Positions 8,236-16,492 of a stretch of DNA of 27,278 nucleotides are shown here, piece after piece. How positions within the stretch are numbered: the first letter of the stretch is position 1; the number at the start of each line of letters is the position of its first letter. The position numbers and the translations under genes are program-made. The stretch is taken from NCBI GenBank assembly GCA_934215455.1, contig CAKPZX010000022.1:1-27278 (forward strand), given 5' to 3'. The stretch is from an uncultured Streptococcus sp. GTDB lineage: Bacteria > Bacillota > Bacilli > Lactobacillales > Streptococcaceae. The notes under the pieces are model-generated. The model saw only the letters and a program-made list of their open reading frames with translations, was not told the origin of the DNA and made no database searches.

Positions 8236-10521
8236 ATGAATCCTTTATTGAATGGTATGAATGATCGCCAAGCAGAGGCGGTCCAAACGACAGAAGGTCC
8301 CCTCTTGATCATGGCGGGGGCTGGTTCTGGTAAGACACGTGTCTTGACCCACCGCATCGCTTACTTGATCGATGAAAAAATGGTCAATCCTTGGAATATT
8401 TTGGCCATTACCTTTACCAATAAAGCCGCTCGGGAGATGAAGGAGCGGGCTTATCAGTTAAATCCAGCCACCCAAGATTGCTTGATTGCCACCTTCCACT
8501 CCATGTGTGTGCGTATCCTTCGCCGAGATGCGGATCACATTGGCTACAATCGCAATTTTACCATTGTAGATCCAGGAGAACAACGGACCTTGATGAAGCG
8601 GATCTTGAAGTCCTTGAATTTGGATCCTAAGAAATGGAATGAACGGACCATTTTGGGGACCATTTCCAATGCCAAAAATGATCTGATTGATGAAGTGGCC
8701 TATGCTGCCCAAGCGGGAGATATGTATACCCAGATCGTCGCCAAGTGCTATGAGGCTTACCAAAAAGAACTTCGTCAGTCAGAAGCTGTGGACTTTGATG
8801 ATTTGATCATGCTGACTTTACGTCTTTTTGATCAGCATCCAGATGTGCTGACCTATTACCAGCAGAAGTTCCAATATATCCACGTGGATGAGTACCAAGA
8901 TACCAACCATGCTCAATACCAATTGGTCAAACTCTTGGCTTCTCGCTTTAAAAATATCTGTGTCGTTGGGGATGCGGACCAGTCTATTTATGGTTGGCGG
9001 GGAGCGGATATGCAGAATATCCTGGACTTTGAAAAGGATTATCCTGACGCCAAGGTCGTTTTGTTGGAGGAAAATTATCGTTCCACTAAAACCATCCTGC
9101 AAGCTGCCAATGATGTCATTAAAAACAATCGCCACCGCCGTCCGAAGAATCTCTGGACACAAAATGAAGACGGGGAAGAGATTGTCTATTACCGGGCTAA
9201 TGACGAGCAGGATGAAGCGGTCTTTGTTGCTAAAACGATTGAAGAGCTGAGTCGCGAAGCTGGCTACAAACACCGTGATTTTGCCGTTCTCTACCGGACC
9301 AATGCCCAGTCCCGGACCATTGAAGAAGCCCTGCTCAAGTCCAACATTCCCTACACCATGGTAGGGGGAACCAAGTTCTACAGCCGGAAGGAAATTCGGG
9401 ATGTCATTGCTTATCTGAACTTGATTGCCAACCTCAGTGACAATATCAGTTTTGAGCGCATTATCAATGAACCCAAGCGGGGAATCGGACCAGGTACAGT
9501 GGATAAGATTCGCGACTTTGCTCAAATGCAAGAGTCCTCACTCCTGGATGCTTCAGCCAATATCATGCTCTCTGGCATCAAAGGAAAGGCAGCTCAATCC
9601 ATCTGGGACTTTGCCAATCTCATTCTTGATTTGAGAGAAAGATTGGACCAGCTGACCATTACAGAGTTGGTCGAAGAAGTCCTTGACAAGACGGGCTATA
9701 TGACGGCCCTAACCAATCAGGGAAATTTGGAAAGTCAGGCCCGCATCGAAAATATCCAAGAGTTCCTATCTGTTACTAAGAATTTTGATGAAAATGGAGA
9801 GACCGTCGAAGACGAATCAGGTGTGGAAACCTTGAGTCGTTTCTTGAACGATTTGGCTTTGATTGCCGATACAGATGATGGGGCCCAAGAAACTTCAGAA
9901 GTGACCTTGATGACTCTTCATGCAGCCAAGGGATTGGAGTTCCCAGTCGTCTTCTTGATTGGGATGGAAGAAAATGTCTTTCCTCTTAGTCGTGCGGCTG
10001 AGGATCCAGATGAGTTGGAAGAAGAGCGTCGCTTGGCTTATGTAGGGATTACACGGGCAGAGAAGGTTCTCTTCTTGACCAATGCTAACTCACGTTTGCT
10101 CTTTGGACGAACCAGCTACAACCGTCCGACGCGTTTTATCAATGAAATTAGCTCGGATTTATTGACCTATCAGGGATTAGCCCGTCCAGTTAATACCAGC
10201 TTTAAGGCTTCTTATAGCAATGGAGGCGGAACGACCTTTGGAAAAGGCATGAGCTTGTCACAAGCCCTTCAAGAGCGCAAGAGACAAGCAGCCCCAAGTG
10301 CTCTCACGTCATCAAGCCTACCTTTTGGTAATAGTAACCGAGCTGCTGCTAAAGAAAGCGTCGCTTGGTCCATTGGTGATATTGCCATTCACAAGAAGTG
10401 GGGCGAAGGGACTGTCCTAGAAGTATCTGGTAGTGGTAGTACCCAAGAACTCAAGATCAACTTCCCAGAAGTGGGTCTCAAAAAACTCTTGGCCAGTGTC
10501 GCGCCGATTGAGAAGAAATAA
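8236..10521 (+). CDS. pcrA: ATP-dependent DNA helicase PcrA (UvrD/Rep family)
   Basis: A 761-aa superfamily 1A 3'-5' helicase for nucleotide excision repair, replication-fork restart and RecA-filament removal. Motifs in order: Q-motif [12 protein letters not shown], Walker [10 protein letters not shown], Ia [13 protein letters not shown], Walker [62 protein letters not shown]. The C-terminal tail after a low-complexity linker (about 650-710) carries the WGEGTVL Tudor-like module that contacts RNA polymerase in PcrA. An in-frame ATG at 8218 adds six residues, but the GAGGAG at 8224-8229 is placed to serve the ATG at 8236, and the protein then begins [10 protein letters not shown] as in relatives. 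Confidence 0.97.
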   Translation: MNPLLNGMNDRQAEAVQTTEGPLLIMAGAGSGKTRVLTHRIAYLIDEKMVNPWNILAITFTNKAAREMKERAYQLNPATQDCLIATFHSMCVRILRRDADHIGYNRNFTIVDPGEQRTLMKRILKSLNLDPKKWNERTILGTISNAKNDLIDEVAYAAQAGDMYTQIVAKCYEAYQKELRQSEAVDFDDLIMLTLRLFDQHPDVLTYYQQKFQYIHVDEYQDTNHAQYQLVKLLASRFKNICVVGDADQSIYGWRGADMQNILDFEKDYPDAKVVLLEENYRSTKTILQAANDVIKNNRHRRPKNLWTQNEDGEEIVYYRANDEQDEAVFVAKTIEELSREAGYKHRDFAVLYRTNAQSRTIEEALLKSNIPYTMVGGTKFYSRKEIRDVIAYLNLIANLSDNISFERIINEPKRGIGPGTVDKIRDFAQMQESSLLDASANIMLSGIKGKAAQSIWDFANLILDLRERLDQLTITELVEEVLDKTGYMTALTNQGNLESQARIENIQEFLSVTKNFDENGETVEDESGVETLSRFLNDLALIADTDDGAQETSEVTLMTLHAAKGLEFPVVFLIGMEENVFPLSRAAEDPDELEEERRLAYVGITRAEKVLFLTNANSRLLFGRTSYNRPTRFINEISSDLLTYQGLARPVNTSFKASYSNGGGTTFGKGMSLSQALQERKRQAAPSALTSSSLPFGNSNRAAAKESVAWSIGDIAIHKKWGEGTVLEVSGSGSTQELKINFPEVGLKKLLASVAPIEKK

Positions 10522-10645
10522 GTGGAGACCAGTAAGCTAAGTCCACTGTTTCAGATTATAAACAAGTAACATCTTTTCAGAAATCTAAAGTTATTACTGA
10601 ATGAGACTATTGAAAAAAGATATTTTGGAACTAGTGCAAAATAGA

Positions 10646-10787
10646 TTGAGACTTTTCGCCGTGAGGAAAGCACCAGAAACGTATTAGTTTCTGGTGCTCG
10701 GTAGATTTGAGACGGAAGGCTCAAATCTAAGGTATGGAATCCCAAAGGGAGTCGCTACCGTCCGTCCTCACTTAAGGAAAGTCTCAA
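10646..10787. mobile_element. MITE-like 142-bp element with terminal inverted repeats, foldable as a cloverleaf
   Basis: The ends TTGAGACTTTTC (10646-10657) and GGAAAGTCTCAA (10776-10787) are inverted repeats matching at 11 of 12 positions. TAGA lies directly outside both ends (10642-10645 and 10788-10791), as a 4-bp target duplication would. Inside are GTGAGG/CCTCAC (10661-10666/10766-10771), a perfect 12-bp hairpin (10669-10698), a perfect 10-bp hairpin (10702-10729) and a smaller hairpin (10731-10759). ACGGA in the second loop (10712-10716) could pair with TCCGT (10761-10765). No convincing ORF is present. It may be a non-autonomous transposable element, a structured RNA, or both. Confidence 0.6.
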
Positions 10788-10808
10788 TAGAGAAATGAAT
10801 ATTCAGTT

Positions 10809-10843
10809 AAAACCAGCAAGCCTTGTTTGCTGGTTTTGATTTT
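10809..10843 (+). terminator. Intrinsic terminator before the DUF2130 gene
   Basis: AAAACCAGCAA (10809-10819) and TTGCTGGTTTT (10827-10837) form an 11-bp stem with a 7-nt loop, followed by GATTTT. It could end pcrA read-through or an RNA containing the element at 10646-10787. Confidence 0.75.
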
Positions 10844-10853
10844 ACTGGTAGCA

Positions 10854-10862
10854 TGATATAAT
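10854..10862 (+). promoter_or_regulatory. Extended -10 promoter for the DUF2130 gene
   Basis: TGATATAAT with TATAAT at 10857-10862; a weak TTTGAT lies 16 bp upstream. The ATG follows 28 nt later. Confidence 0.65.
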
Positions 10863-10890
10863 ATACTAAGAATAGAGAAAGAGGCATGCT

Positions 10891-12165
10891 ATGAACGAAA
10901 TCAAGTGCCCCAACTGTGGGGAAGTCTTTACAGTCAACGAAAGTCAATACAGCGAGCTCTTGTCACAGGTACGGACAGCTGAGTTTGACAAGGAAATTCA
11001 TGAGCGGATTCGGCAAGAGTTGGCTTTAGCTGAGCAAAAGGCCCTTAATGAGCAACAAGAGAAGTTATCCAAGAAGGACCAAGAAATTGCCCAGTTACAA
11101 AACCAGATTCAACAGTTTGATACTGAAAAAGAATTGGCCAAAAAAGAGGTGGAGCAAACAGCTAGCCAAAGCTTGCTGGAGAAAGAAAAAGAAGTGCAAG
11201 CACTGGAGAATCAATTGGCCACCTTGCGCTTGGAGCATGAGAACCAGCTGCAAAAGACGCTTTCTAATTTGGAGAAGGAGCGTGATCAGGTACAAAACCA
11301 ATTGCTCCTTCAAGAGAAGGAAAATGAACTGTCCCTAGCTTCTGTCAAACAAAATTATGAGGCTCAGCTTAAGGCAGCCAATGAACAGGTCGAGTTCTAC
11401 AAGAATTTTAAGGCCCAACAGTCAACCAAGGCCATCGGTGAAAGTTTGGAACAGTTTGCGGAAAGTGAATTCAACAAGGTTCGCAGTTTTGCCTTCCCAA
11501 ATGCTTACTTTGAAAAGGATAACAAGGTCTCAGCGCGTGGGTCTAAAGGCGACTTTATCTTCCGCGAATGCGATGAAAATGGGGTAGAGATTATCTCCAT
11601 TATGTTCGAGATGAAGAATGAAGCCGACGGGACAGAGAAGAAGCATAAGAATGCCGATTTCTATAAAGAGTTGGACAAGGATCGTCGGGAAAAGAACTGT
11701 GAATATGCGGTTTTAGTGACCATGCTTGAAGCAGATAACGACTACTTTAACACAGGGATTGTCGATGTCAGTCATGAGTATGAGAAGATGTATGTGGTCC
11801 GTCCTCAGTTCTTTATCCAGATCATTGGACTCTTGCGCAATGCGGCCCTCAATTCCCTTAAATACAAGCAGGAATTGGCGCTTGTCCGTGAACAAAATAT
11901 TGATATTACCCACTTTGAAGAAGACCTGGATGCCTTCAAAGTAGCCTTTGCTAAGAACTACAATTCTGCTTCTGTCAACTTTGGCAAGGCCATTGATGAA
12001 ATCGACAAAGCCATCAAACGGATGGAAGAAGTCAAGAAATTCTTGACCACATCAGAAAACCAACTCCGCCTCGCTAACAACAAGTTGGATGATGTTTCCG
12101 TTAAAAAATTGACACGGAAAAATCCAACCATGAAGGCCAAGTTTGATGCTCTGAAAGGAGAATAA
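10891..12165 (+). CDS. DUF2130 family protein (zinc-ribbon, coiled coil, nuclease-like domain)
   Basis: A 424-aa cytoplasmic protein. It opens with a short zinc-ribbon-like CPNCGEVF (only one CxxC seen). A long Glu/Gln/Lys-rich coiled coil follows (about residues 25-175), then a globular domain (about 180-340). That domain contains KGDFIF and, after a turn, FEMKNE, an arrangement resembling the D...ExK of PD-(D/E)xK nucleases. The overall plan recalls RmuC, a coiled coil joined to a nuclease-like core. The C-terminus (about 340-424) is again helical. It is conserved in streptococci without an assigned function as far as I know; a role in DNA metabolism is inference. RBS GAAAGAGG lies about 7 nt before the ATG. 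An alpha/beta hydrolase gene follows 3 nt after the stop, so the two are cotranscribed. Confidence 0.85.
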   Translation: MNEIKCPNCGEVFTVNESQYSELLSQVRTAEFDKEIHERIRQELALAEQKALNEQQEKLSKKDQEIAQLQNQIQQFDTEKELAKKEVEQTASQSLLEKEKEVQALENQLATLRLEHENQLQKTLSNLEKERDQVQNQLLLQEKENELSLASVKQNYEAQLKAANEQVEFYKNFKAQQSTKAIGESLEQFAESEFNKVRSFAFPNAYFEKDNKVSARGSKGDFIFRECDENGVEIISIMFEMKNEADGTEKKHKNADFYKELDKDRREKNCEYAVLVTMLEADNDYFNTGIVDVSHEYEKMYVVRPQFFIQIIGLLRNAALNSLKYKQELALVREQNIDITHFEEDLDAFKVAFAKNYNSASVNFGKAIDEIDKAIKRMEEVKKFLTTSENQLRLANNKLDDVSVKKLTRKNPTMKAKFDALKGE

Positions 12166-12168
12166 TCT

Positions 12169-12969
12169 TTGTATTCAGCTAAGAACGCTACCTTGTCCAT
12201 GAATGGGAAAACCATGGACTATGTAACATTTGGTAAAGGTAAACAGAAATTAGTGATCATACCAGGCTTGGGGGATGGGTTGCAGACCGTTAAAGGAAGG
12301 GCCCAGCTCTTTTCTCTCTCGTATCGTCTACTTGCCAAACGTTACAAAATTTATGTTTTTTCTCGAATCAATGAGTTGAGGAGGGGCTATACGACGCGGG
12401 ATATGGCAGCAGATGTAGCAGAAGCAATGGAGGCGCTGAACTTAGATACCGCTTATGTTATGGGGATTTCACAAGGTGGAATGATTGCTCAATGGCTAGC
12501 TGCAGATTTCCCTAAAAAGGTTCAAAAGCTCATCTTAGCCGTGACCACTGCAAAACCTAGTCAACTTGCTAGAGAACGAATTGAGCATTGGCAACAACTT
12601 AGTCAATCTGGAAATTTTAAGCATCTCATGCTGGATATTGCAAAGCATTCCTACACGCAAAAGAGCTATCAAAAGTGGCGGTTGCTTTATAATATCATGG
12701 GTCGTTTGGGACGAATGAAGGATGAGAAACGAATTGCCATTCAGTCTCAGTCTTGCCTGGAACATAATAGCCTTGAGGTCTTAAAAGAAATTCAATGTCC
12801 GACCTTGGTCCTTGGTGCGCTTGAAGATGATGTAATTGGTGTGGACGGATCTAAGGAACTGGCAAAAGCGATTTCGGGTTGTCAGCTCCTTATTCTAAAG
12901 CATTCTGGGCATGCTCTTTATGAAGAAAATAAAGTATTTCAAGAGGCTGTCAGTGAATTCTTAAACTAA
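12169..12969 (+). CDS. Alpha/beta hydrolase
   Basis: A 266-aa alpha/beta-hydrolase-fold protein without a signal peptide. The oxyanion region is IIPGLGDG (31-38). The nucleophile elbow is GISQGG (Ser101), the acid is probably in LGALEDDVIG, and the catalytic His is in KHSGHALYEE near the C-terminus, so the triad looks complete. The substrate cannot be told; esterase, lipase or peptidase-like activities are all possible. The start is TTG at 12169, chosen because AAAGGAG (12154-12160, inside the end of the DUF2130 gene) sits 8 nt before it and no in-frame ATG lies closer than Met11. It is the last gene of a two-gene operon ending at a bidirectional terminator. Confidence 0.85.
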   Translation: MYSAKNATLSMNGKTMDYVTFGKGKQKLVIIPGLGDGLQTVKGRAQLFSLSYRLLAKRYKIYVFSRINELRRGYTTRDMAADVAEAMEALNLDTAYVMGISQGGMIAQWLAADFPKKVQKLILAVTTAKPSQLARERIEHWQQLSQSGNFKHLMLDIAKHSYTQKSYQKWRLLYNIMGRLGRMKDEKRIAIQSQSCLEHNSLEVLKEIQCPTLVLGALEDDVIGVDGSKELAKAISGCQLLILKHSGHALYEENKVFQEAVSEFLN

Positions 12970-12998
12970 AAAAAGCTGGAATATTTTCCAGCTTTTTT
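12968..12998. terminator. Bidirectional terminator between convergent genes
   Basis: AGCTGGAA (12974-12981), TATT loop, TTCCAGCT (12986-12993), with an A run before and a T run after, so it works on both strands. It serves the alpha/beta hydrolase (+) and the RclA-like reductase (-). Confidence 0.9.
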
Positions 12999-13005
12999 AT
13001 GTTAG

Positions 13006-14322
13006 TTAAATCGCAAAGAGATCGTTTAGGTTTTCTGCCATGGTTGGGTGTGTAAAGATTTGTTTTGCAATGTAAGTATAAGGGATCTTGTTGTCCATCG
13101 CCATGGTGATCAGATTGATGATTTCGCCTGCAGCTTCTCCAAAGAGCGTCACTCCAAGAATTTCTTTGGTTTCTGGGTTGACCACGGCTTTGAAGGCACC
13201 TCGAAGGTCTGCATTGACGTGTCCACGAGGCATGGCAGCAACTGGCAATTCTTTAACAGCAACTGGAAGTCCTTTGTCACGTGCTTCTTGCTCGGTCAAG
13301 CCGACTTGGGCAAGTGGAGGAGCAATAAAGAGTGTTGTCGCATAATTGTGACGAGTTTCGAGATTGTAGCTACCATCGCCTGTAAGGTAGTTGAAGACAA
13401 TGCGGAAGTCATCGAGTGACATATAGGTGAACTGAGGACCACCATTGACATCCCCAACTGCAAAGACACCAGGGACGTTGGTTTCCAAATGACGGTTGAC
13501 TTGGATCGCTCCACGATCAGTGACTTGGATATCTGTGTTTTCAAGACCAAGTCCAGCTGTGTTTGGCTTACGTCCTGTTGCGTAGAGAAGGATATCGAAC
13601 TCGAAGTCTCCCTTATCTGTGACAACCGTTAAGCTATGGTCACCATCTTTGATTTCTTGGGTATGAACGCCTTGCAAGAATTGAATACCGTCTTCTTCAA
13701 GGTAGCTTTTTGCAAGAGCTGCAATACTTGGCTCGATCCGTGGCAAGAATGTTTCAGAAGCATCCAGCACCGTTACTTGGCTGCCCAAGGTATTATAGAG
13801 ATGGGCAAATTCCAATCCAATTGGTCCACCGCCAAGGACGCCGAGGCGTTTAGGTAGGTTTTCCAAACGTTGAATGCCAGTTGAATCCACAGCAAATTTA
13901 CTTTCAGCCAATCCTGGGATTGGAAGGACATTTGGCACAGCACCAGTATTGATAATAATGGTTTCAGCTGTCAATTCTTCCTTTTCATCTCCAGCTTGAA
14001 TTTCGATGACCTTGTTAGAAACGAAACGAGCAGTCGCATCGATAATGTCTACGCCAGTTCCAGCAATGGTTGCGTAGTTCTTGCCATTGAGACGAGTAGT
14101 GACTGCATTTTTCTCATTCATGGCTTGCTCAAAATCCAAGCCTTTTTCTGCTGCAACAATCAAGGTCTTGGTGGGAATACAAGCGATATTGATACAAGTA
14201 CCACCGTACATAGACTTGCTCTTTTCAATCAGAGCAACTTTTTTTCCTTGGCTTGATAATTTCGCTGCAAGTGTTTTACCAGCTTTACCAAATCCAATCA
14301 CAATAACATCATACATTAACAT
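13006..14322 (-). CDS. RclA-like pyridine nucleotide-disulfide oxidoreductase
   Basis: A 438-aa class I flavin disulfide reductase. The FAD-binding GFGKAGKTLA (10-19) and redox pair C43-INIA-C48 in YGGTCINIACIPTKTL closely resemble E. coli RclA, a reductase of Cu(II)/Hg(II) linked to survival of reactive chlorine stress. The NAD(P) site is GGGPIGLEFA, ATGRKPN and FAVGDVNGG line the FAD, and the C-terminal FTHPTMAENLNDL is the dimer-interface motif containing the His-Pro of the partner active site. A lipoamide dehydrogenase is less likely, since no dehydrogenase-complex genes are nearby. The start is ATG 14322 with AGAAGG about 9 nt upstream; a second ATG at 14316 is possible. It is monocistronic, with no RclR-like regulator beside it. 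Confidence 0.85.
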   Translation of the reverse strand: MLMYDVIVIGFGKAGKTLAAKLSSQGKKVALIEKSKSMYGGTCINIACIPTKTLIVAAEKGLDFEQAMNEKNAVTTRLNGKNYATIAGTGVDIIDATARFVSNKVIEIQAGDEKEELTAETIIINTGAVPNVLPIPGLAESKFAVDSTGIQRLENLPKRLGVLGGGPIGLEFAHLYNTLGSQVTVLDASETFLPRIEPSIAALAKSYLEEDGIQFLQGVHTQEIKDGDHSLTVVTDKGDFEFDILLYATGRKPNTAGLGLENTDIQVTDRGAIQVNRHLETNVPGVFAVGDVNGGPQFTYMSLDDFRIVFNYLTGDGSYNLETRHNYATTLFIAPPLAQVGLTEQEARDKGLPVAVKELPVAAMPRGHVNADLRGAFKAVVNPETKEILGVTLFGEAAGEIINLITMAMDNKIPYTYIAKQIFTHPTMAENLNDLFAI

Positions 14323-14346
14323 ATGTTACACCTTCTTTCGCTTTCT

Positions 14347-14355
14347 ATTGTATCA
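14347..14355 (-). promoter_or_regulatory. Extended -10 promoter for the RclA-like gene
   Basis: On the minus strand TGATACAAT, with TACAAT at 14347-14352, 24 nt upstream of the ATG. No clear -35 is seen. Confidence 0.55.
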
Positions 14356-14441
14356 AACCCATTTTAAAAAGTCTGAAATCTGCTACGGGATTTTTTAGGG
14401 GTTCATGGGAAGGGGAAAGAGGGACAAGAAGTCTTGTTTCA

Positions 14442-14450
14442 TGGTATAAT
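14442..14450 (+). promoter_or_regulatory. Extended -10 promoter for truB-ribF
   Basis: TGGTATAAT with TATAAT at 14445-14450, about 50 nt before the truB ATG. It shares the 14-mer CATGGTATAATAAA with the lepB-like promoter. Confidence 0.75.
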
Positions 14451-14502
14451 AAAGGGTCGGTGGCCCGGATGGTCACACAATCAGTTAGAAAGAGCAAATC
14501 AG

Positions 14503-15399
14503 ATGGACGGAATTATCAATGTAAAAAAAGAAGCAGGCATGACCTCACATGATGTGGTCTTTAAACTGCGAAAAATCTTAGGAACTAAGAAGATTGGCCA
14601 TGGGGGAACGCTGGATCCGGATGTGGTGGGAGTGCTTCCGATTGCAGTTGGAAAGGCGACACGGATGGTCGAATTCATGCAAGATGAAGGCAAGGTCTAT
14701 GAAGGAGAAATCACTCTGGGATTTTCTACCACGACGGAGGATGCCAGTGGGGAAGTCGTAGAGCGGACCCCAGTGGAAGCCCCTTTAGATATAGCAGAGG
14801 TGGACCGCATGATTGCCCAAATGGTTGGAGAAATCGAGCAAATACCACCTATGTATTCAGCGGTTAAGGTCAATGGACGTAAGCTCTATGAATATGCGCG
14901 GGTAGGAGAAGAAGTGGAACGCCCTGTACGGCAGGTAACCATATATGAATTCACGCGCACTAGTGAGATTAGCTATGAAGAAAGTCTAGCCCGTTTTCGT
15001 TTCCGGGTCAAATGTAGCAAGGGAACCTATATCCGGACCTTGTCGGTGGACCTTGGTCAAAAACTGGGCTACGCAGCCCATATGTCTCATCTGACCCGAA
15101 CCAGTGCTGCCGGTTTGTCACTGGATGATGCTCTGACCTTGGAAGATGTGGCTGAAAAAGTAGCCCAAGGAGATTTGAGCTTTCTTCACCCACTTGAAAT
15201 TGGCACCGGAGATCTGGAAAAAGTAGAGCTGACAGTCGAAGAGGTTGGCGAAGTCCAAGTGGGACGTTTTATTCCAGTTGAGAGTGACTCCAAAGAGTTA
15301 GCTGCTTTTTACCAAGGGAAATTAGTAGCCATTTTAGAAAAAAGAGAAGAACTTTACAAACCTCGAAAAGTCTTTCTAACAGAAAGTGTGTTACAATAA
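14503..15399 (+). CDS. truB: tRNA pseudouridine(55) synthase
   Basis: Isomerises U55 to pseudouridine in the T-loop of tRNAs. It is 298 aa from ATG 14503. [19 protein letters not shown] is the usual N-terminus. [15 protein letters not shown] holds the catalytic Asp, [17 protein letters not shown] is a conserved motif, and [16 protein letters not shown] is the RNA-binding motif. A C-terminal PUA-like segment follows from about residue 235. The frame stays open upstream to 14434, but that stretch includes the promoter, so the longer form is rejected. The ribosome site is weak (AGAAAGAG, about 14488-14495). ribF starts 4 nt after the stop, a pairing common in bacteria. Confidence 0.96.
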   Translation: MDGIINVKKEAGMTSHDVVFKLRKILGTKKIGHGGTLDPDVVGVLPIAVGKATRMVEFMQDEGKVYEGEITLGFSTTTEDASGEVVERTPVEAPLDIAEVDRMIAQMVGEIEQIPPMYSAVKVNGRKLYEYARVGEEVERPVRQVTIYEFTRTSEISYEESLARFRFRVKCSKGTYIRTLSVDLGQKLGYAAHMSHLTRTSAAGLSLDDALTLEDVAEKVAQGDLSFLHPLEIGTGDLEKVELTVEEVGEVQVGRFIPVESDSKELAAFYQGKLVAILEKREELYKPRKVFLTESVLQ

Positions 15400-15403
15400 A
15401 TTC

Positions 15404-16339
15404 ATGAATATTCGTACGATTACTACTGCTAACCAGATCCATTTGGAGAATGAGACAGTTTTGGTTCTGGGCTACTTTGATGGCCTGCATCTGGGGCATC
15501 AAGAACTCTTTAAAAAGGCGCGTCAGATAGCGGATGAAAAAGGCTTGAAGGTCGCTTTGTTAACCTTCCCTGAATCTCCTAAGTTAGCCTTTGTTCGCTA
15601 CCAACCAGAATTACTACTTCATTTGCAGAGCCCTGAGGATCGGTTCCAAAAATTAAACGAACTAGGAGTGGATGAGCTCTTCCTCATTGATTTTACGACC
15701 GATTTTGCTTCTAAAACAGCGAAAGAATTTGTCGATCAATTTGTCAAAGCCTTGAGAGCCCGAGTTTTAATTGCTGGATTTGATTATAGTTTTGGCTCTG
15801 ATAAGAAAACGGCCTCTGACTTAGCTGCTTATTTTGATGGTCAAGTGGAAGTCATTTCTCCTGTATTGGATCAGGGGGAAAAGATTAGTTCGACCCGCAT
15901 TCGTCAGGCTGTCCTAGAAGGACGAGTCCAAGAAGCTGCCCGTTTACTTGGTCACCCTTTATCCAGTCGGGGAATAGTCGTGCACGGGGATGCGCGTGGC
16001 CGCACCATTGGCTATCCTACCGCCAATCTAGCACCGATTGACCGGACCTATCTCCCATCAGATGGGGTTTATGTAGTCGATGTCGATTTTAAAGGGCAGA
16101 CCTACCGTGGGATGGCTTCTGTCGGGAAAAATGTCACCTTTGATGGAAAAGAGCTTCGTTTCGAAGTCAATCTCTTTGATTTTACAGGAGATATCTACGG
16201 TCATACCCTGACCATTCATTGGTTAGATAAGATTCGAGAAATGGTCAAATTTGATGGGATCGATCAACTAGTGGCGCAACTAGAAGAAGATGAAGCAGTT
16301 TCACGAAACTGGACCAAGAGGCTGGGACAAAAGTCCTAG
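15404..16339 (+). CDS. ribF: Bifunctional riboflavin kinase/FAD synthetase
   Basis: Makes FMN from riboflavin and ATP, then FAD. It is 311 aa. The N-terminal adenylyltransferase domain (about 1-180) has GYFDGLHLGHQEL with the HxGH motif and SSTRIR. The C-terminal flavokinase domain (about 185-305) has GDARGRTIGYPTANL with the PTAN motif and ends in FEVNLFDF and TIHWLDKIREM. The ATG at 15404 starts 4 nt after the truB stop with no good ribosome site, so translation is probably coupled to truB. The last codons (TKRLGQKS and stop) lie in the 12-bp hairpin at 16317-16344 that begins the downstream repeat, so the C-terminal tail may come from that element. Confidence 0.95.
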   Translation: MNIRTITTANQIHLENETVLVLGYFDGLHLGHQELFKKARQIADEKGLKVALLTFPESPKLAFVRYQPELLLHLQSPEDRFQKLNELGVDELFLIDFTTDFASKTAKEFVDQFVKALRARVLIAGFDYSFGSDKKTASDLAAYFDGQVEVISPVLDQGEKISSTRIRQAVLEGRVQEAARLLGHPLSSRGIVVHGDARGRTIGYPTANLAPIDRTYLPSDGVYVVDVDFKGQTYRGMASVGKNVTFDGKELRFEVNLFDFTGDIYGHTLTIHWLDKIREMVKFDGIDQLVAQLEEDEAVSRNWTKRLGQKS

Positions 16340-16355
16340 CCTCTCAATTGTTTTT
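16317..16355 (+). terminator. Hairpin across the ribF stop codon, possible weak terminator
   Basis: AGAGGCTGGGAC (16317-16328), AAAA loop, GTCCTAGCCTCT (16333-16344): a 12-bp stem with one G.T pair, with TTTTT at 16351-16355 after a 6-nt interval. The stop TAG (16337-16339) is in the 3' arm. The T run is displaced, so full terminator function is uncertain. Confidence 0.5.
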
Positions 16356-16492
16356 GGATTGTCGAGCAAGACGCAGTGGTTGAGTGGACTCTACTACGCT
16401 GATTTCATCAGCTTTTACAGCCCTACTCAACTGTGCGGAGGTGGGACGACGAAATCGAATTCTAACGAATGACCGATTTCTGTCCCACTCTC
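16352..16492 (+). repeat. Structured dispersed repeat, copy 1
   Basis: This 141-bp segment is repeated in inverted orientation at 27138-27278 with only three substitutions. It has two hairpins. The first, GTTGAGT (16380-16386) to ACTCAAC, has an inner GCTGAT/ATCAGC stem. The second, GTGGGAC (16441-16447) to GTCCCAC (16482-16488), has inner GAAATCG/CGATTTC and ATTC/GAAT pairs. The hairpin at the end of ribF directly precedes it and may be part of the full unit. The repeat is probably present many times in the genome, which a genome search would settle. Confidence 0.85.

Larger units (their letters stand above)
10522..10890. other. Gene-free stretch between pcrA and the DUF2130 gene
   Basis: These 369 bases hold, in order: a weak hairpin just after the pcrA stop (AGTGGA/TCCACT, 10521-10546, without a T-tract); an AT-rich stretch with no recognisable feature (10547-10641); the MITE-like element; the terminator at 10809-10843; and the promoter at 10854-10862. 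Short open frames across it (for example 28 codons from ATG 10601) have no ribosome site and run through the hairpins. Confidence 0.7.

Noticed and set aside
8818..9531. 237-aa minus-strand ORF opposite pcrA
   Set aside because: It lies wholly opposite conserved PcrA motifs, with no promoter or ribosome site; a shadow of the real frame.
10522..10645. T-box or other amino-acid riboswitch upstream of the DUF2130 gene
   Set aside because: No T-box sequence (TGGNACCGCG type) or specifier loop; the DUF2130 gene has its own promoter downstream of the terminator.
10601..10687. 28-codon plus-strand ORF (MRLLKKDILE...) entering the MITE-like element
   Set aside because: No ribosome site, very short, and the frame ends within a hairpin loop; probably chance.
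10551..10745. 64-codon minus-strand ORF between pcrA and the DUF2130 gene
   Set aside because: It runs through the hairpins of the MITE-like element, has no clear ribosome site, and its translation resembles no family I know.
14434..14502. Upstream extension of truB
   Set aside because: It includes the extended -10 promoter; the protein from 14503 begins at the conserved MDGIINV.
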